A DNA stretch of 64,000 bases from NCBI RefSeq assembly GCF_018863235.1, contig NZ_JAHKRS010000001.1:186001-250000 (forward strand), given 5' to 3'. Source of the stretch: Pseudomaricurvus albidus. GTDB lineage: Bacteria > Pseudomonadota > Gammaproteobacteria > Pseudomonadales > Cellvibrionaceae. A program made the translations under genes and the position numbers. Positions 23,860 through 32,648 of the stretch are shown here, piece by piece. Under the pieces are notes generated by a model, which saw only the letters and a list, made by a program, of their open reading frames with translations, was not told the DNA's origin and did no database searches. The number at the start of each line of letters is the position of its first letter. The first letter of the stretch is position 1.

Positions 23860-26076
23860 ATGCCAGCGCTTGAGATTTACGCCGTTGCCCTGCCCACACC
23901 GCTGCGCAGAACCTTTGACTATCTGGCTCCCCAAACCGTCACCCAAGGGCTTCCGGGCATGCGTGTGGCTGTGAATTTCGGCAACCAAAAGCTCGTCGGT
24001 GTGATTGTCGACATCAAGGACCACAGCGATTTTGACCTCAACAAACTTAAACCTGTGGAGGCTTTACTGGACTCTACTCCATTAATACCGGAAGAACTAT
24101 TACAACTTTGCCAATGGGCAGCCCGGTATTACCACCACCCCCTGGGCGAAGTGCTGGCCGCCGCGATTCCCGTGGCCTTGAGGCAGGGAGAGACTGCCGA
24201 ACTCAGCACCGAAAAAGCCTGGCAACTGACCGAATCAGGAAACGCCTGCTCACCCGACGACCTCAAGCGGGCCCGCAAGCAACAGGCCTTGTTGCAACTT
24301 TTAAAGGAAGGCCCTCTGTCTGGTCAGCCATACGTCCTGCACAAGGATCTGCTGCTGCAGGACGTCAACCGCCCCGCGCTCAAAGGCCTGCAGGACAAGG
24401 GATTGATTGAACCCCTGGAAATCACTCCGGATCCGATTCGCCCTGAGGCTTTGCTCAAGTCACCTCCACTGCAGCTTAACGAAGAGCAGGCAAACGCGCT
24501 CGACCAGATCGAATTTGACCAATACGGTGGCCACCTGCTTTATGGCACTACCGGCAGTGGCAAGACCGAAGTGTATCTGCAGGCCATTGAGAAGGTACTG
24601 CGCGCGGGGCGTCAGGCGCTGGTGCTGATTCCGGAAATCGGGCTGACCCCGCAAACCCTGAGCCGCTTCCAGAGCCGGTTTAACCGACCGCTGGCGGTAT
24701 TGCACTCCAGCCTGAACGACAGCGAGCGCAAGCAAGCCTGGCTGCTGGCCGCTGCAGGTGACGCCGACATCATCATCGGAACCCGCTCAGCCATTTTCAC
24801 CCCCATGAAACACCCGGGCATTGTAATTCTGGATGAGGAACACGATCCGTCCTTCAAACAACAGGAAGGCTTCCGCTATTCCGCCCGGGATCTGGCCGCC
24901 CTGCGCTGTCAACGGCTGGGGATTCCACTGATTCTCGGCAGTGCCACCCCCTCGCTGGAGAGCTTTCATAACGCCCAACAACAGCGCTACCGGTTACTGC
25001 CGCTGACACAGAGAGCTGGCGGCGCCCGCCCGCCGACTATCGAACTGATTGACCTCAAGCGCCAGCCGCTGCAGGAAGGCCTGACCCAGGCACTGCTCGA
25101 CAGCATAGAGCAGCACCTGCTGGCCAGCGGACAAGTGCTGGTATTTATCAACCGACGGGGTTTTGCCCCGACGCTGATGTGTCACGACTGCGGCTGGCTG
25201 TCCCAGTGTCAACACTGCGACGCCCGCCTGACCGTGCATCAGAACCCGGCACACCTGCACTGTCACCACTGCGATTATCAGCGCCCGCTGATTCACCAGT
25301 GCCCCACCTGCAACAGTCGCGAACTGCACTGCGTGGGTCAGGGCAGCGAGCGCACCGAGACCATACTGCAAAACCGTTTTGCCGACTTCCCTGTATTGCG
25401 GGTGGACCGGGACTCCACCCGGCAGAAAAACGCCATGCACAACATCATCGAACAGGTGAACCGGGGCGCCCCCTGCATTCTGGTCGGCACCCAGATGCTG
25501 GCCAAGGGGCACCATTTTCCCAATGTTACCCTGGTGGCCATCATCGACGCCGACGGCGGACTGTTCAGCACCGACTTCCGCGGCCCGGAGCGCATGGGCC
25601 AGCTGATGCTGCAGGTCGCCGGGCGGGCCGGGCGGGCCGAGCGGCCAGGCACCGTGTTGATTCAGAGCCACCTTTGCGAACACCCCATGCTGCAAACGCT
25701 GCTGCATCAGGGTTACAGCGCCTTTGCACAGTTGATCCTGCAAGAGCGTCAGGTTTCCATGCTGCCCCCCTACCGCTATATGGCACTGCTGCGAGCCGAA
25801 TCCAAACGCTCAGAAAATGCCCACGCCCTGCTGCTGGCCGCCCGCCAGATCGCCGAGCGCCTGAGCCCTTCACATCCGGACCTGCAATATCTGGGGCCCC
25901 TGCCGGCGCCGATGGAAAGACGCAACCAACGCTTTCGTCACCAACTGCAACTCCACGCCAGCAGTCGATCCCGACTGCATCAGCTGCTGACGCCACTGAT
26001 CGCCCAACTGGAACAACACCCCCTCAGTCGCCGCACCCGCTGGTCAATTGATGTCGATCCTCAGGATATGGCCTGA
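23860..26076 (+). CDS. priA: Primosomal replication restart helicase PriA
   Basis: PriA recognises stalled forks and D-loops and reloads the replicative helicase. The 738-aa protein has an N-terminal DNA-binding domain (1-105) and a helicase core with Walker A GTTGSGKTEVYL and Walker B ILDEEHD. A zinc module contains CHDCGWLSQCQHCDARL and CHHCDYQRPLIHQCPTC. Helicase motifs V and VI read GTQMLAKGHHFPNVTLV and QVAGRAGRAERPG. Length and motifs are normal. In Pseudomonas argS follows; here an ftsN-like gene comes directly. Confidence 0.97.
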   Translation: MPALEIYAVALPTPLRRTFDYLAPQTVTQGLPGMRVAVNFGNQKLVGVIVDIKDHSDFDLNKLKPVEALLDSTPLIPEELLQLCQWAARYYHHPLGEVLAAAIPVALRQGETAELSTEKAWQLTESGNACSPDDLKRARKQQALLQLLKEGPLSGQPYVLHKDLLLQDVNRPALKGLQDKGLIEPLEITPDPIRPEALLKSPPLQLNEEQANALDQIEFDQYGGHLLYGTTGSGKTEVYLQAIEKVLRAGRQALVLIPEIGLTPQTLSRFQSRFNRPLAVLHSSLNDSERKQAWLLAAAGDADIIIGTRSAIFTPMKHPGIVILDEEHDPSFKQQEGFRYSARDLAALRCQRLGIPLILGSATPSLESFHNAQQQRYRLLPLTQRAGGARPPTIELIDLKRQPLQEGLTQALLDSIEQHLLASGQVLVFINRRGFAPTLMCHDCGWLSQCQHCDARLTVHQNPAHLHCHHCDYQRPLIHQCPTCNSRELHCVGQGSERTETILQNRFADFPVLRVDRDSTRQKNAMHNIIEQVNRGAPCILVGTQMLAKGHHFPNVTLVAIIDADGGLFSTDFRGPERMGQLMLQVAGRAGRAERPGTVLIQSHLCEHPMLQTLLHQGYSAFAQLILQERQVSMLPPYRYMALLRAESKRSENAHALLLAARQIAERLSPSHPDLQYLGPLPAPMERRNQRFRHQLQLHASSRSRLHQLLTPLIAQLEQHPLSRRTRWSIDVDPQDMA

Positions 26077-26226
26077 TCGACCAAACCAAGGACTGATAGG
26101 TGAAATACAGAGCACTGATACGCGAAATTTCGCCGCGTCTGTTGGTGGTCTCGCCCATGTCGAGTACAATTCCGCTGACCATCAGCACCACCCTGCAGCG
26201 ACCACAAGGCTTTACACACTCCCCCC

Positions 26227-26826
26227 ATGACCCGAGACTTCGCGAAAAAAACGCGCCGCCCTGCCAGCAATAAGCGCAGTTCCGGCAACACTCGATCGAG
26301 CAACCGACGTCCTGCCAGCAAACCCAAATCGCAGGTACCGGGGTGGGTCTGGCTGTTCACGGGTACGGTTCTGGGTGCCTTTATCATGTTCCTCGCGTAC
26401 CTGGCCGGCATTGCGCCACAACCTACCAATCCGCAGCCGATCGCGGCGGAAGACCAGCCAGAGCAAACCAAGCCTCAGGTTCCCAAGCCACGCTTTGACT
26501 TTTACCAGCTATTGAAAGAATCCGAGGTGGAGGTCAAGGAACCTACCCCGGCCCAGCGGGAAGCGGCAAAAGAGCAAGCCGAAAACCAGGAATACATACT
26601 GCAGGTCGGCTCGTTCCGCAAAGACAGCGACGCCGATCGCCTGCGCGCCCAGCTGATTCTGCTCAATCTGGACGCCCAGGTAGAGAAAGTGACCGTGCGC
26701 AGCGGTGAAACCTGGTATCGGGTGCTCGTTGGCCCCTACAGCAACTCCTCAAAAATGGAACGTGCCCGTAGCATCCTGGCATCCAACCGCATCAATTCAC
26801 TGCTGCTGAAACGCAAGCAAGGCTAG
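26227..26826 (+). CDS. ftsN: SPOR-domain protein, FtsN-like
   Basis: The 199-aa protein has a basic Arg/Lys/Ser-rich cytoplasmic tail (1-36) and one membrane segment (about 38-60, WVWLFTGTVLGAFIMFLAYL). A Pro-rich linker and a C-terminal SPOR domain (about 119-199, starting YILQVGSFRKDSDADRLRAQ) follow. This is the layout of FtsN, which binds septal peptidoglycan and activates divisome synthesis. Its position between priA and hslV matches ftsN in other gammaproteobacteria. It is shorter than E. coli FtsN (319 aa), so the name rests on context and layout. Confidence 0.82.
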   Translation: MTRDFAKKTRRPASNKRSSGNTRSSNRRPASKPKSQVPGWVWLFTGTVLGAFIMFLAYLAGIAPQPTNPQPIAAEDQPEQTKPQVPKPRFDFYQLLKESEVEVKEPTPAQREAAKEQAENQEYILQVGSFRKDSDADRLRAQLILLNLDAQVEKVTVRSGETWYRVLVGPYSNSSKMERARSILASNRINSLLLKRKQG

Positions 26827-26968
26827 CCGCGCCAAGCTCTCACCCGCGCAAAACGTAAAGCTGTGTAATTGCCCCCATTACGCAGCGTCATACCTTGAAA
26901 TATCACACCCAGTCCCCACCTTAAGTTTCATTGTCATCCCCAAATTCATCAGAAACTAAGGATTCCCT

Positions 26969-27514
26969 GTGGAACAATATCGAGGTACTACCATTCTCTC
27001 CGTGCGCCGCAACGGCAAGGTTGTGATCGGCGGAGATGGCCAGGTCTCCATGGGCAACACCGTTATGAAGGGCAATGCCCGCAAGGTGCGTCGCCTCTAC
27101 AAAGATCAGGTACTGGCCGGATTCGCCGGCGGCACAGCCGATGCGTTTACGCTGTTTGAACGCTTTGAGGCAAAACTGGAAGCTCTCAACGGACAACTGG
27201 TGCGCGCTGCGGTGGAGCTGGCCAAAGACTGGCGTACCGATCGCGCCCTGCGTCGCCTGGAAGCCCTGTTGGCGGTTGCCGACAAGGACGCCTCCCTGAT
27301 CATCACCGGTAACGGTGACGTGATACAGCCGGAGCAGGACATTATTGCCATTGGCTCCGGCGGCCCATTTGCCCAGTCCGCCGCCCGCGCGCTGTTTGAA
27401 AACACCGAGATGGAAGCCAATGACATCGTCAGCAAAAGCCTGGGCATTGCCGGCGACATTTGTGTGTACACCAACCACAACCACGTCATTGAGGAACTGG
27501 AGTACGGCGCTTAA
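26969..27514 (+). CDS. hslV: ATP-dependent protease HslVU, peptidase subunit
   Basis: HslV is the proteasome-like peptidase that forms a double hexamer capped by HslU. The 181-aa precursor starts at GTG 26969 with AAGGA six bases upstream. A six-residue leader (MEQYRG) precedes Thr7, which should become the N-terminal catalytic nucleophile in [30 protein letters not shown] and [13 protein letters not shown] are family signatures. hslU follows after 78 bp. Confidence 0.96.
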   Translation: MEQYRGTTILSVRRNGKVVIGGDGQVSMGNTVMKGNARKVRRLYKDQVLAGFAGGTADAFTLFERFEAKLEALNGQLVRAAVELAKDWRTDRALRRLEALLAVADKDASLIITGNGDVIQPEQDIIAIGSGGPFAQSAARALFENTEMEANDIVSKSLGIAGDICVYTNHNHVIEELEYGA

Positions 27515-27592
27515 TCACACGCCCGTCCCTCCGCTTGGCAATCAGATGATTGATGCCGTTTACTGAAGCCGTATTACTGAAGAAGAGTGCTT

Positions 27593-28939
27593 ATGTCAGA
27601 CATGACCATGACTCCCCGTGAAATCGTCCACGAACTGGACAAACACATTGTCGGCCAGACCGAAGCCAAGCGCGCGGTGGCCATTGCCCTGCGTAACCGC
27701 TGGCGTCGCATGCAGCTGGACGAAGAGCTGCGCAACGAAATCACCCCCAAGAACATCCTCATGATTGGCCCAACCGGCGTCGGTAAAACCGAAATCGCCC
27801 GTCGCCTGGCCAAGCTCGCCAACGCTCCCTTTATTAAGGTTGAAGCCACCAAGTTCACCGAAGTGGGCTATGTGGGACGCGATGTAGAGTCCATCATTCG
27901 CGATCTGGTGGATGGTTCCATCAAGCTCCACCGTGAAATCGAGATGAAGAAGGTGGAACACCGGGCTGAAGACGCAGCCGAAGAGCGTATTCTCGACGCC
28001 CTGCTGCCTCCCGCTCGCGGCGGCGAGCCAACCGCTGCCGAGAAACTGAGCGGCAGCGATAAAGAGTCCAGTACCCGTCAGATGTTCCGCAAAAAGCTGC
28101 GCCAAGGCGAGCTGGATGACAAGGAAATTGAAATCGAAGTGGCTGCCCGCCCGGTTGGGGTCGAAATCATGGCGCCTCCCGGCATGGAAGACATGACCAG
28201 CCAGCTGCAGAACATGTTCTCCTCCATGTCCTCCAACAAAACCAAAGCCACCAAGCTGACCGTGAAGCAGGCGTTCAAGCAAATTCGCGACGAAGAAGCT
28301 GCCAAGCTGGTCAACGAGGAAGAAATGAAAAGCAAGGCCATTGCCGCGGCTGAGCAAAATGGCATTGTGTTTATCGATGAGATCGACAAGGTGGCCAAAC
28401 GCAGCGAAGGGGCCGGAGCCGACGTTTCCCGCGAGGGCGTACAACGGGATCTGCTGCCGCTGATTGAAGGCTGCACCGTCAGCACCAAGCACGGCATGAT
28501 CAAAACCGACCACATTCTGTTTATTGCTTCAGGCGCTTTCCATCTGGCCAAACCATCGGACCTGATCCCCGAACTTCAGGGGCGCTTGCCCATTCGTGTC
28601 GAGCTGACCGCTCTGTCTCCGGACGACTTCGAGCGCATCCTGACCGAGCCCAATGCCTCACTGACCGAACAGCAGGTCGCCCTGATGCAAACAGAAGGCA
28701 CCGAACTGGAGTTCACCAAAGACGGTATCCGCCGCATCGCAGAAACCGCCTACGAGGTGAACGAAAGCACCGAGAACATCGGCGCCCGCAGGTTGCACAC
28801 CATTATGGAGCGCCTGCTGGAAGGCGTCTCGTTCGAAGCCGGTGACGGACACCCGAAAATCACCATCGACGCCAGCTACGTGGATGAGCACCTGGGCGAA
28901 CTGGCGCAGGATGAAGATCTGAGCCGGTTTATTCTGTAA
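27593..28939 (+). CDS. hslU: ATP-dependent protease HslVU, ATPase subunit
   Basis: HslU is the AAA+ unfoldase that feeds substrates to HslV. The 448-aa protein begins [20 protein letters not shown]. It has Walker [10 protein letters not shown] (near 60), the [14 protein letters not shown] pore segment, a variable I domain (about 110-240), Walker [10 protein letters not shown], and sensor and arginine residues in [18 protein letters not shown] 27593 follows AGAAGAG; a GTG two codons upstream is also open. It forms an operon with hslV. Confidence 0.97.
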   Translation: MSDMTMTPREIVHELDKHIVGQTEAKRAVAIALRNRWRRMQLDEELRNEITPKNILMIGPTGVGKTEIARRLAKLANAPFIKVEATKFTEVGYVGRDVESIIRDLVDGSIKLHREIEMKKVEHRAEDAAEERILDALLPPARGGEPTAAEKLSGSDKESSTRQMFRKKLRQGELDDKEIEIEVAARPVGVEIMAPPGMEDMTSQLQNMFSSMSSNKTKATKLTVKQAFKQIRDEEAAKLVNEEEMKSKAIAAAEQNGIVFIDEIDKVAKRSEGAGADVSREGVQRDLLPLIEGCTVSTKHGMIKTDHILFIASGAFHLAKPSDLIPELQGRLPIRVELTALSPDDFERILTEPNASLTEQQVALMQTEGTELEFTKDGIRRIAETAYEVNESTENIGARRLHTIMERLLEGVSFEAGDGHPKITIDASYVDEHLGELAQDEDLSRFIL

Positions 28940-28989
28940 TCCGGTTTGGCAACTTGAATCGAGCCATCTAACAACCTCAGGACATCATC

Positions 28990-29376
28990 ATGGTGACACC
29001 CTCAAAAATTCAACTGCACAAAAAGGCACGAACGCTGGATGTGCAATACGGCAGCCAGCTCTTCACGCTGCCGGCAGAATTTTTGCGGGTGCACTCTCCT
29101 TCCGCCGAAGTACAGGGCCACGGTCCGGGCCAGGAAGTGCTGCAACACGGCAAAAAACACGTGGCCATTGATAAGATCGAAGCCGTGGGCAACTACGGGT
29201 TGCGCATCTATTTCAGCGATGGACACGATTCGGGGATTTTTACCTGGTCGTATCTGCATGAGCTTGGAGAAAATCAGACAGCCATGATGGCCGCCTATGA
29301 GGAGGCACTGCACAAGGCCCGGCTTTCGCGCGAGCCCGATACCCAGGTGGTGCAACTGATGCCGGGATCGTCCTGA
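28990..29376 (+). CDS. DUF971 (gamma-butyrobetaine hydroxylase N-terminal-like) protein
   Basis: The 128-aa protein belongs to the DUF971/GBBH-like N-terminal family. It has the beta-rich core LDVQYGSQLFTLPAEFLRVHSPSAEV split over two segments, then KHVAIDKIEAVGNYGLRIYF and the end motif DSGIFTWSYLHELG. In eukaryotes this domain is fused to carnitine-pathway dioxygenases; in bacteria it is usually a stand-alone protein of uncertain role, often beside hslVU as here. It lies 50 bp after hslU on the same strand and could share its transcript. The function is not known from sequence. Confidence 0.88.
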   Translation: MVTPSKIQLHKKARTLDVQYGSQLFTLPAEFLRVHSPSAEVQGHGPGQEVLQHGKKHVAIDKIEAVGNYGLRIYFSDGHDSGIFTWSYLHELGENQTAMMAAYEEALHKARLSREPDTQVVQLMPGSS

Positions 29377-29571
29377 CCACAACCGGCTCCCAATCGTTAC
29401 CCCGTCAGCAATCTCAACCAGTTCTATCTACGCTTTGACAGTGGCAGAAGGCGCCCGTGCTCATTGCGATGCCGGCAGCGGCGACTCTGACGGGAGATGC
29501 TCAATCCTGAAAACGCGAGTGGCGATTCACCGGATTGAGGGTTGCTTCAGGGGAAGGGCTGACCGATTGAA

Positions 29572-30243
29572 TCACAGCACCCGGGTTTTGATGGTCAAAC
29601 GGTCGTCGAGACGGGCCTCCAACCGGTCACCGGAAACCAGCGGCCCAACACCGGCCGGCGTGCCAGTCATCACCACATCACCGGGTCGCAGGGTAAAATA
29701 CCGACAGATATACGCCAGAAGATCGGCGACCGGAGTGATCATATCCCGTGAATTGCCGTTCTGTTGCAGCTGATCATTGCGCACCAGCTGCAGGGTAATA
29801 TCATCCCATGAGAGACCTTCAGCCGAGACAAACGTCGACAGCGGACAACTGCCGTCGAACGCCTTGGCTTTCTCCCAGGGGTGGCCCTGCTCTTTAAGAC
29901 GACTCTGCAGATCCCGCAGAGTGAGATCAAAACCCAGCCCCACACCGGCAATGGCCGAAAGCACCTTGTCGTCATCCCCCCTGGTCAGCGTCTCGCCGAT
30001 CAACAGTGTCATTTCGGTTTCTACATGGCAGTCGCCCTGTCCCCGCGGGATCAAAAACGGCTCCTCCATGCGCACCAGTGCGGTGGACGGCTTGATAAAC
30101 AAAATGGGCTCGGCAGGCACTGCATTGTTCAGTTCACGGGCGTGTTCGGCGTAATTCCGCCCCACACAGACCACCTTGCCCACAGGCAGCTCCATTGCGG
30201 AAACCTCCTCTGATGAGCTGCGAAAACGATGACGATAATCCAT
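29572..30243 (-). CDS. Fumarylacetoacetate hydrolase family protein
   Basis: The 223-aa protein is a small FAH-family enzyme of the YcgM type, which act as acylpyruvases or decarboxylases on 2-oxo acids. VVCVGRNYAEHARELNN opens the catalytic domain, metal ligands are expected in HVETEMTLLIG and GFDLTLRDLQ, and the end motif is MTGTPAGVGPLVSGDRLEA. The first 16 residues lie outside the domain; the ATG at codon 17 is another possible start. It is divergent from serA, a neighbour arrangement also seen near serA in Pseudomonas. The exact substrate is not predictable. Confidence 0.88.
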   Translation of the reverse strand: MDYRHRFRSSSEEVSAMELPVGKVVCVGRNYAEHARELNNAVPAEPILFIKPSTALVRMEEPFLIPRGQGDCHVETEMTLLIGETLTRGDDDKVLSAIAGVGLGFDLTLRDLQSRLKEQGHPWEKAKAFDGSCPLSTFVSAEGLSWDDITLQLVRNDQLQQNGNSRDMITPVADLLAYICRYFTLRPGDVVMTGTPAGVGPLVSGDRLEARLDDRLTIKTRVL

Positions 30244-30561
30244 GTTACTTCCCTCATGACTCCAGTGAGCGGCTCCGGTGTGCCAACCTCAAAACACCCA
30301 AAAACCACAGATTTATCACTCGGCAAACGCCGGGCTAGGGTGAAATCGGCGCTTTCCGCCGCTTTTTCCCTATGATTCTTCCGGATAAGCCTATAAAAAG
30401 GACGATTTAGCCATCGCCCCGAAAGCCCCCTATGCTATCATAGCGCGCTTATTTTTCCGGCACCTGCCGACCTCCTTGTTCAGCCCCGCCCGGCAACCCT
30501 GCCCCGTGCGGCCAAACAAGCCCTGCGAGCCACAACACGTTACACGAGGTGTAAAACCCCT
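30244..30561. promoter_or_regulatory. Divergent FAH-family / serA control region
   Basis: No gene is present. An extended -10 for serA (TGC then TATCAT) lies at 30433-30441 and would give a leader of about 110 bases; no clear -35 precedes it. A small hairpin (CGGCG/CGCCG at 30347-30361) followed by CTTTTT is of unknown use. Confidence 0.42.
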
Positions 30562-31791
30562 ATGGCCAAAACGTCACTGGATAAAAGCAAAATTCGCTTT
30601 TTACTACTGGAAGGTGTTCACCAGTCCGCTGTGGACACCCTGGAGCAGTCTGGTTACACAAATGTGGAATACCTGAAAACTGCAGTGCCCGAGGACGAGC
30701 TGATCGAAAAGATCAAAGACGCTCACTTCGTCGGCATCCGCTCACGCACCCAGTTGACCCGCCGCGTGTTTGAAAATGCTCCCAAGCTGATCGCTGTCGG
30801 CTGTTTCTGTATCGGCACCAATCAGGTGGATCTGACGGCCGCTCAGGAACACGGTGTGGCAGTGTTTAATGCCCCCTACTCCAACACCCGCTCGGTTGCC
30901 GAGCTGGTTATCGCCCAGGCCATCCTGCTGCTGCGCGGCATTCCCGAAAAGAATGCCGTCTGTCACCGCGGCGGCTGGCTGAAATCCGCCGCTGGCTCTT
31001 TTGAAATCCGCGGCAAAACTCTGGGCATCATCGGCTACGGCTCCATTGGTACTCAGGTGAGTGTACTGGCCGAATCACTGGGCATGAACGTTATCTTCTT
31101 TGACGTAGTGACCAAGTTGCCTCTGGGGAACGCGGCTCAGGTGCGCTCCATGGACGAGCTGCTGGGACAAGCCGATGTCATCTCCCTGCACGTGCCCGAA
31201 ACCGCCTCAACCCAGAACATGATTGGCGCAGCCGAGTTCGCCAAGATGAAGAAGGGGGCGATCTTTATGAACGCCGCTCGCGGAACCGTGGTGGATATCG
31301 ACGCACTGGCAGGCGCACTGGAATCCGGTCATCTGGCGGGCACCGCCATCGACGTCTTCCCAGTTGAGCCCCGCGGTAACGATGAAGAATTCGTATCGCC
31401 TCTGCGCGCTTTCGATAACGCCATCCTGACACCGCACATCGGCGGTTCCACCATGGAAGCGCAGGAAAACATCGGCTTCGAAGTGGCCGAAAAGCTGGTG
31501 AAGTACTCCGACAACGGCACCACCACCTCTTCCGTCAACCTGCCGGAAGTGGCGCTGCCTTCGCATCCGGACGCACACCGTCTGCTGCACGTTCACCAAA
31601 ACGTGCCCGGCATTCTGAGCAAGATCAACCAGGTGCTATCCGATACCGGCATCAACATTGCCGCCCAGTACCTGCAAACCAACGAGAATGTGGGTTATGT
31701 TGTGGTTGATGTCGACGCCGAGTACAGCGACGTTGCACTGAAACAGCTGCGCGAAATTGAGGGCACTGTCCGCTGTCGCGTACTGTTCTGA
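30562..31791 (+). CDS. serA: D-3-phosphoglycerate dehydrogenase
   Basis: SerA oxidises 3-phosphoglycerate with NAD to start serine synthesis. The 409-aa protein is the E. coli-type form. A substrate domain contains GVHQSAVDTLEQSGY. The NAD domain has GKTLGIIGYGSIGTQVSVLA and catalytic residues in NAARGTVVDI, EPRGNDEEF and LTPHIGGST. A C-terminal ACT domain (RLLHVHQNVPGILSKINQVL) carries the site for serine feedback. ATG 30562 is preceded by ACGAGG. A terminator follows 30 bp after the stop. Confidence 0.97.
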   Translation: MAKTSLDKSKIRFLLLEGVHQSAVDTLEQSGYTNVEYLKTAVPEDELIEKIKDAHFVGIRSRTQLTRRVFENAPKLIAVGCFCIGTNQVDLTAAQEHGVAVFNAPYSNTRSVAELVIAQAILLLRGIPEKNAVCHRGGWLKSAAGSFEIRGKTLGIIGYGSIGTQVSVLAESLGMNVIFFDVVTKLPLGNAAQVRSMDELLGQADVISLHVPETASTQNMIGAAEFAKMKKGAIFMNAARGTVVDIDALAGALESGHLAGTAIDVFPVEPRGNDEEFVSPLRAFDNAILTPHIGGSTMEAQENIGFEVAEKLVKYSDNGTTTSSVNLPEVALPSHPDAHRLLHVHQNVPGILSKINQVLSDTGINIAAQYLQTNENVGYVVVDVDAEYSDVALKQLREIEGTVRCRVLF

Positions 31792-31821
31792 TTTGAGTGC
31801 TACAACAGCCTCATTGATTTA

Positions 31822-31845
31822 AAGCCGGGCCTGCCCGGCTTTTTT
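31822..31845 (+). terminator. Rho-independent terminator after serA
   Basis: The stem AAGCCGGGC/GCCCGGCTT has a two-base loop and is followed by T residues. It ends 17 bp before the ABC ATPase start and should separate it from serA. Confidence 0.9.
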
Positions 31846-31862
31846 CCGCCCAAAGGATGACC

Positions 31863-32648
31863 ATGACCACACCTCTGCTTGAAATCCGCAACGCCACGGT
31901 CTATCGCGGTGAATCCATCGTGTTCAATAATCTCAACCTGACCATTGAACAGGGCGAGAGCGTGGCCATTCTCGGCCCCAATGGCGCCGGCAAATCCACA
32001 CTGCTGAAATTGCTGACCCGGGAGATTTATCCGTACGAACAACCCGACAGTTTCGTGAAGATCTTCGGCCGGGACCGAATCAACGTGCAGCAGTTGCGGG
32101 AAGAGATTGGACTGGTGTCCTACGATTTTCAGGCCAAATACATGCCCATCACCACCGGCTTTGATGTGGTCCTGTCCGGCTTACTGGGTACCATTGGCCA
32201 TCTCTACCACCACGACATCACCGAACAGCAAAATCAGCTGACGCTGGACACCATGGCGCGTCTCAACCTGCTGCCACTGAAAGACAAAATGTTTCAGCAT
32301 ATGTCCAGCGGACAACAGCGCCGTCTGATTCTGGCGCGGGCACTGATTCACAACCCCAAAACCGTAATCTTTGACGAGCCCACCAACAGTCTCGATTTGC
32401 AGGGTTGCTTTCAGGTATTGAACGATATGCGGCAGCTGGCCGACGAAGGCACGTCAGTCATTATCGCGACCCACCATCTGCATGAAATCATCCCGGACAT
32501 ACACCGGGTCGTGTTTATCCGCGATGGCAAGGTGGCAGCCGATGGACCGAAGGAAGAACTGCTCACCGCCGAGCGCGTCAGTGCGCTCTATGATACGGCG
32601 GTGCAGATGGTGAAACAGGACGGTTATTATCAGGCCCTGCCGGCCTGA
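31863..32648 (+). CDS. Orphan ABC transporter ATP-binding protein
   Basis: The 261-aa protein is a complete ABC ATPase with Walker A GPNGAGKST, a signature loop MSSGQQRR (a variant of LSGGQ), Walker B VIFDEPTNSLD and the H-loop ATHHLHEI. It resembles ATPases of the YlmA/iron-complex group. No permease or binding protein lies beside it, so its partner is elsewhere or it works alone. ATG 31863 is favoured because AAAGG is six bases upstream; the ATG at 31857 directly abuts that site. Its last 19 bases overlap the end of the convergent PepSY gene. Confidence 0.85.
   Translation: MTTPLLEIRNATVYRGESIVFNNLNLTIEQGESVAILGPNGAGKSTLLKLLTREIYPYEQPDSFVKIFGRDRINVQQLREEIGLVSYDFQAKYMPITTGFDVVLSGLLGTIGHLYHHDITEQQNQLTLDTMARLNLLPLKDKMFQHMSSGQQRRLILARALIHNPKTVIFDEPTNSLDLQGCFQVLNDMRQLADEGTSVIIATHHLHEIIPDIHRVVFIRDGKVAADGPKEELLTAERVSALYDTAVQMVKQDGYYQALPA

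Noticed and set aside
30347-30369. Hairpin upstream of serA as a terminator
   Set aside because: There is no plus-strand gene upstream for it to end, and the T run is short.
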